64,000 nucleotides of DNA from Strigamia acuminata (taxonomy: Eukaryota; Arthropoda; Chilopoda; Geophilomorpha; Linotaeniidae), in the NCBI GenBank assembly GCA_949358305.1, contig OX442315.1, positions 20,052,427 to 20,116,426 of the forward strand, written 5' to 3'. The translations under genes were made by a program, and so were the position numbers. Below are positions 61,901 to 64,000 of this stretch, piece by piece. Position 1 is the first letter of the stretch, and the number at the start of each line of letters is the position of its first letter. The notes under the pieces are model-generated. The model worked only from the letters and a program-made list of their open reading frames with translations. It did no database searches and was not told where the DNA came from.

Positions 61901-64000
61901 TCAACGCAACTAAAAGAAATAAAAATCAACAAAAAAAAACAATATGAATTGATAAAACCCATAAAAATCCTCCTTGATCTAAGGATATAAGAACACTCCA
62001 GAAACAGATTACCCAACCTTTGAGCAGTCGTCTGATTTTAATGAATTTTCTCTGCCAATAAACTGCTTAGGCATAAGTGCCCTATGTATAACCTTTTCTA
62101 GACTTCTTTAATTCAGAGATCCGCATGGAAATTCAACCAAACTACCTGTAAAGCAACAGGCCAAGAGTTCGCGCCCTGTATCTTGATGCTAAATTCGTAC
62201 TGCGCATCCCATTCTGCGCAGACGATTTTCTAATTCCAGTTGTTATTTAGCAGTATTACAAGCGTAATATTAGGCCTAATAATGCTGAAATAAAGTAAAT
62301 AAACAACAATAAACTCATTATTAAAAGTAATTTACAGCGTAATACCAAAATATTTTTATTTATTTACCTTATTTTTAGCATTATTAGGCCTAATATTAGA
62401 CTTTAATACTGCTAAATAACAACTGGAATTAGAAAATGATCTGCGCAGAATGGGATGCGCAGTATGAATTTAGTATCAAGATACCGGGCGCAAACTGTAG
62501 TACGGTAACTAACATAGGTTGCGCCTGGGCCGTAATCTGGCCTCCAATGTGCAATGAAAAACAACAGTAAAAGATGATGTAATCAAGGCGCCAGGTACCT
62601 AACATGATAAACTGACACAAGTTAAAGGTTTTTGAAAATTTCTCAGGTTTAGAATCACTAAAACATATTAAACCATAGCACGGGCTCAGTATTAGATGAA
62701 AATAGGCGGAGATTAGGGCTTAGGTACGGTGTATCAGCTACAGTATTGAAAAGACATTTCAATTCACCCCAGTCATGCTTCCGGCTATCTTTAAGCTGAA
62801 GGTCGCTGCTTACGTTGTCTGTGTGGCACCACGTGATGCGAGGTAGCCATAGCAACCTAAACTCGCACGGGAAAAATTACACGTATGATGATGATGAGGT
62901 AAAAAGATGAAAGAGGAGAAATTGTAACAAGTTACAAGAAAGTGCACCTACACGGCATCGAAGTAAAAAATAAAATAAAAAGCACTCCAATATTTCATCA
63001 TTTGCAAAAATCACCATTGTCAATGTCAAGGACAAAACACTTTAGGATTAGGTCTCCTGAAAGGTTTCCAACATCTCTCATCTGTTAAATGATCCATTAC
63101 CGTGCATAGTAATAAAGCTAACAACAAAAAAAGTCATCTCAAATTTCACTTAGTATAATGAGATCATAAATTCAAGTCTTACGATAATGGATACAAAAGT
63201 TAACCGAAGAGAAAATACAACAGAAAATATATCAATAAATTGGAAATCAATAAATCCGAAATTGAATTAAAATTAAAATAGCAATAGTGTAATTCTTACC
63301 TCACTCGCATTAATTAGGTTTACGTTCTCGCCCGTTTCGGCAACGTGTCCAATAATTCCTTTTCCCCATGGTACCTGAATTTCGTTGTCGCCGTTGGAGG
63401 ATGTTGGCAGAATATTTGTTCCGCAGTGAACATCAAACACTTTGGAAACGAGCGTCTGCTTTCCGCGGGAAGTTTCCACAAAGAACAAGGATGCGCCGTC
63501 AGCTTCGAGCAAAACAGTCAAATTGACTATGATTTTGTGTGTGATGCTCTTAAGGTCCAAATCGTTGGCGATGTCTTTGACGATGTCAAGAAAAAACTCA
63601 CGCTCATTCTGATGATGTCGCAGTTCACGCTTACTGTCTTGTCCTATGGACGGGTACTTTGGGAGTAATATTCGGGATTCTATGAGTAAGGAGAGTATGT
63701 TGATGGAGTTGGGCGGCAGAGACAAATACTTGCGCATGTCCTTCAAACTGGAACGTCGGTTTTGAGCGTCATCGCCCTGCGTTGGCAAACTAGCCGGCTC
63801 GCACGTGCGGAAGACGCTCCGGTTCTTGGACTTAGCAAAATCTTGCCGTAAATACTTTTTTGAGTTCGATCGGTGCTGAGAGCCGTTGTTGCTGTCACCG
63901 GGATCGCTGCTTCCACCGCTTTCGCCTCCGACACCTCCGGAGTACGCGTTTTCTGCAGTTGAACGTGGGGATCCCGGTGAATTGTTAGCACTGTTATAAG
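49915..64000 (-). CDS. PDE11: PDE11-type dual GAF cyclic-nucleotide phosphodiesterase, 5' truncated by the window
   Basis: Eighteen visible exons: 64000(edge)-63300, 57541-57374, 56511-56422, 56363-56226, 56043-55973, 55560-55376, 55316-55249, 54108-54016, 53474-53424, 53338-53192, 52116-52009, 51478-51369, 51303-51213, 50973-50873, 50542-50401, 50334-50260, 50199-50116, 50046-49915. GAF-A ([16 protein letters not shown]; NKxxF..DE) is followed by the linker [17 protein letters not shown] and GAF-B ([12 protein letters not shown]). The catalytic domain has [15 protein letters not shown], the metal-binding [39 protein letters not shown] and the purine-binding Gln in [21 protein letters not shown] and [11 protein letters not shown] favour PDE11 over PDE5/6. 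It hydrolyses cAMP and cGMP. The N-terminal region is Ser/Gly-rich, open to the edge, so the start is outside the window. Confidence 0.94.
50543..50872 (-). other. PDE11 intron between catalytic exons
   Basis: AT-rich intron; no other feature seen. Confidence 0.6.
51479..52008 (-). other. PDE11 intron separating HNWRH and HDLDH exons
   Basis: AT-rich 530-bp intron; no other feature seen. Confidence 0.6.
52117..53191 (-). other. PDE11 intron upstream of the catalytic core
   Basis: About 1.1 kb; no coding or repeat feature recognised. Confidence 0.55.
53475..54015 (-). other. PDE11 intron after GAF-B
   Basis: AT-rich; the open frames here have no support. Confidence 0.55.
54109..55248 (-). 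other. PDE11 intron within GAF-B, with an X-box
   Basis: 1.1-kb intron containing a perfect RFX X-box palindrome (54510-54523). A poly-A/T tract lies at about 54663-54677. No exon is seen. Confidence 0.5.
54510..54523 (+). promoter_or_regulatory. RFX X-box-like palindrome
   Basis: GTTGCCTTGGAAAC, identical to the copy at 32522-32535. Confidence 0.45.
55561..55972 (-). other. PDE11 intron upstream of GAF-B
   Basis: 412 bp with a (TTA)n-like tract next to the acceptor; otherwise featureless. Confidence 0.55.
56512..57373 (-). other. PDE11 intron within GAF-A
   Basis: 862 bp; a T/A-run near 56890-56922; no gene seen. Confidence 0.55.
61200..61976. mobile_element. foldback-like transposable element with 7-bp target duplication
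   Basis: Ends are CAAGGAGG and CCTCCTTG (8-bp perfect inverted repeats), flanked directly by ATCTAAG at 61193-61199 and 61977-61983. The interior (about 61330-61970) consists of degenerate short repeats of a TCGATTTTTATTGGTTTT-like unit, T-rich in the left half and reverse-complementary, A-rich, in the right half, giving one large imperfect palindrome. There is no ORF. Structure resembles foldback elements such as Drosophila Galileo, whose target duplication is also 7 bp; non-autonomous. Confidence 0.65.
62166..62496. mobile_element. long-armed palindromic MITE
   Basis: Two arms of about 136 bp (62166-62302 and 62361-62496) are near-identical reverse complements. Each contains CTGCGCATCCCATTCTGCGCAG, itself a small hairpin (shown here in parts: CTGCGCA...TGCGCAG), and a TATTAGGCCTAATA palindrome. 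The AT-rich core is about 58 bp. No ORF; the target duplication could not be fixed, so the superfamily is unassigned. Confidence 0.75.

Larger units (their letters stand above)
57542..63299 (-). other. largest visible PDE11 intron
   Basis: 5.8-kb intron between the first visible exon and the next. It carries the foldback element at 61200-61976 and the palindromic MITE at 62166-62496. The remaining sequence is AT-rich, with no recognisable exon. Confidence 0.5.

Noticed and set aside
1-64000. CRISPR arrays, bacterial operons, rRNA genes, viral insertions
   Set aside because: None seen; spliced eukaryotic genes throughout and simple repeats only.

Overview
Eukaryotic, AT-rich genomic DNA with spliced genes. 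Most introns are short (about 50-150 bp), with a few multi-kilobase ones. The gene content fits a protostome, most likely a non-dipteran arthropod: a cap'n'collar (CncC/NRF) bZIP factor, a prokineticin/astakine-type small secreted peptide, PDE11, HSPBAP1, IFT54, a tandem pair of SGLT-like SLC5 transporters and two C2H2 zinc-finger genes. The species cannot be fixed from the sequence alone. Most genes were rebuilt exon by exon by following reading phase across GT-AG (twice GC-AG) junctions; each multi-exon model reported at high confidence closes with consistent phase.

Layout. 0-4.1 kb: mostly non-coding, with possible orphan exons and a GC-rich patch carrying a CTCF-like site. 4.18-4.61 kb (-): three-exon, ten-cysteine secreted peptide of the prokineticin/astakine fold. 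5.8-12.3 kb (-): thirteen-exon CNC-bZIP gene (908 aa) with an NRF1-type ER anchor and an NRF2-type Keap1-binding Neh2 region. 14.0-15.6 kb (+): HSPBAP1 JmjC protein (427 aa), divergent from cnc. 15.9-18.5 kb (-): IFT54/TRAF3IP1 (601 aa), convergent with HSPBAP1. 20.1-22.7 kb (+): 14-finger C2H2 protein (705 aa). 24.5-37.3 kb (+): secreted 463-aa protein resembling secretogranin III, with long 5' introns. 38.2-41.2 and 42.3-46.2 kb (-): two tandem SLC5/SGLT-like symporters (670 and 674 aa). 46.7-48.2 kb (+): eight-finger C2H2 protein (480 aa). 49.9-64.0 kb (-): PDE11-type GAF-GAF-phosphodiesterase, running off the right edge.

The genes form head-to-head pairs (cnc/HSPBAP1, IFT54/zinc finger 1, SLC5-B/zinc finger 2) and tail-to-tail pairs (HSPBAP1/IFT54, secretogranin-like/SLC5-A, zinc finger 2/PDE11). 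They do not form one pathway. The items most worth follow-up are: the unlisted prokineticin-like gene; the CNC gene, whose Keap1 ETGE motif is split by an intron, which has a 24-nt microexon just before the DLG motif, and which has a perfect NRF-type element upstream; RFX X-box-like palindromes in the secretogranin-like intron; intron differences and a GC donor between the SLC5 duplicates; and a foldback transposon plus a long-armed palindromic MITE in the largest PDE11 intron.
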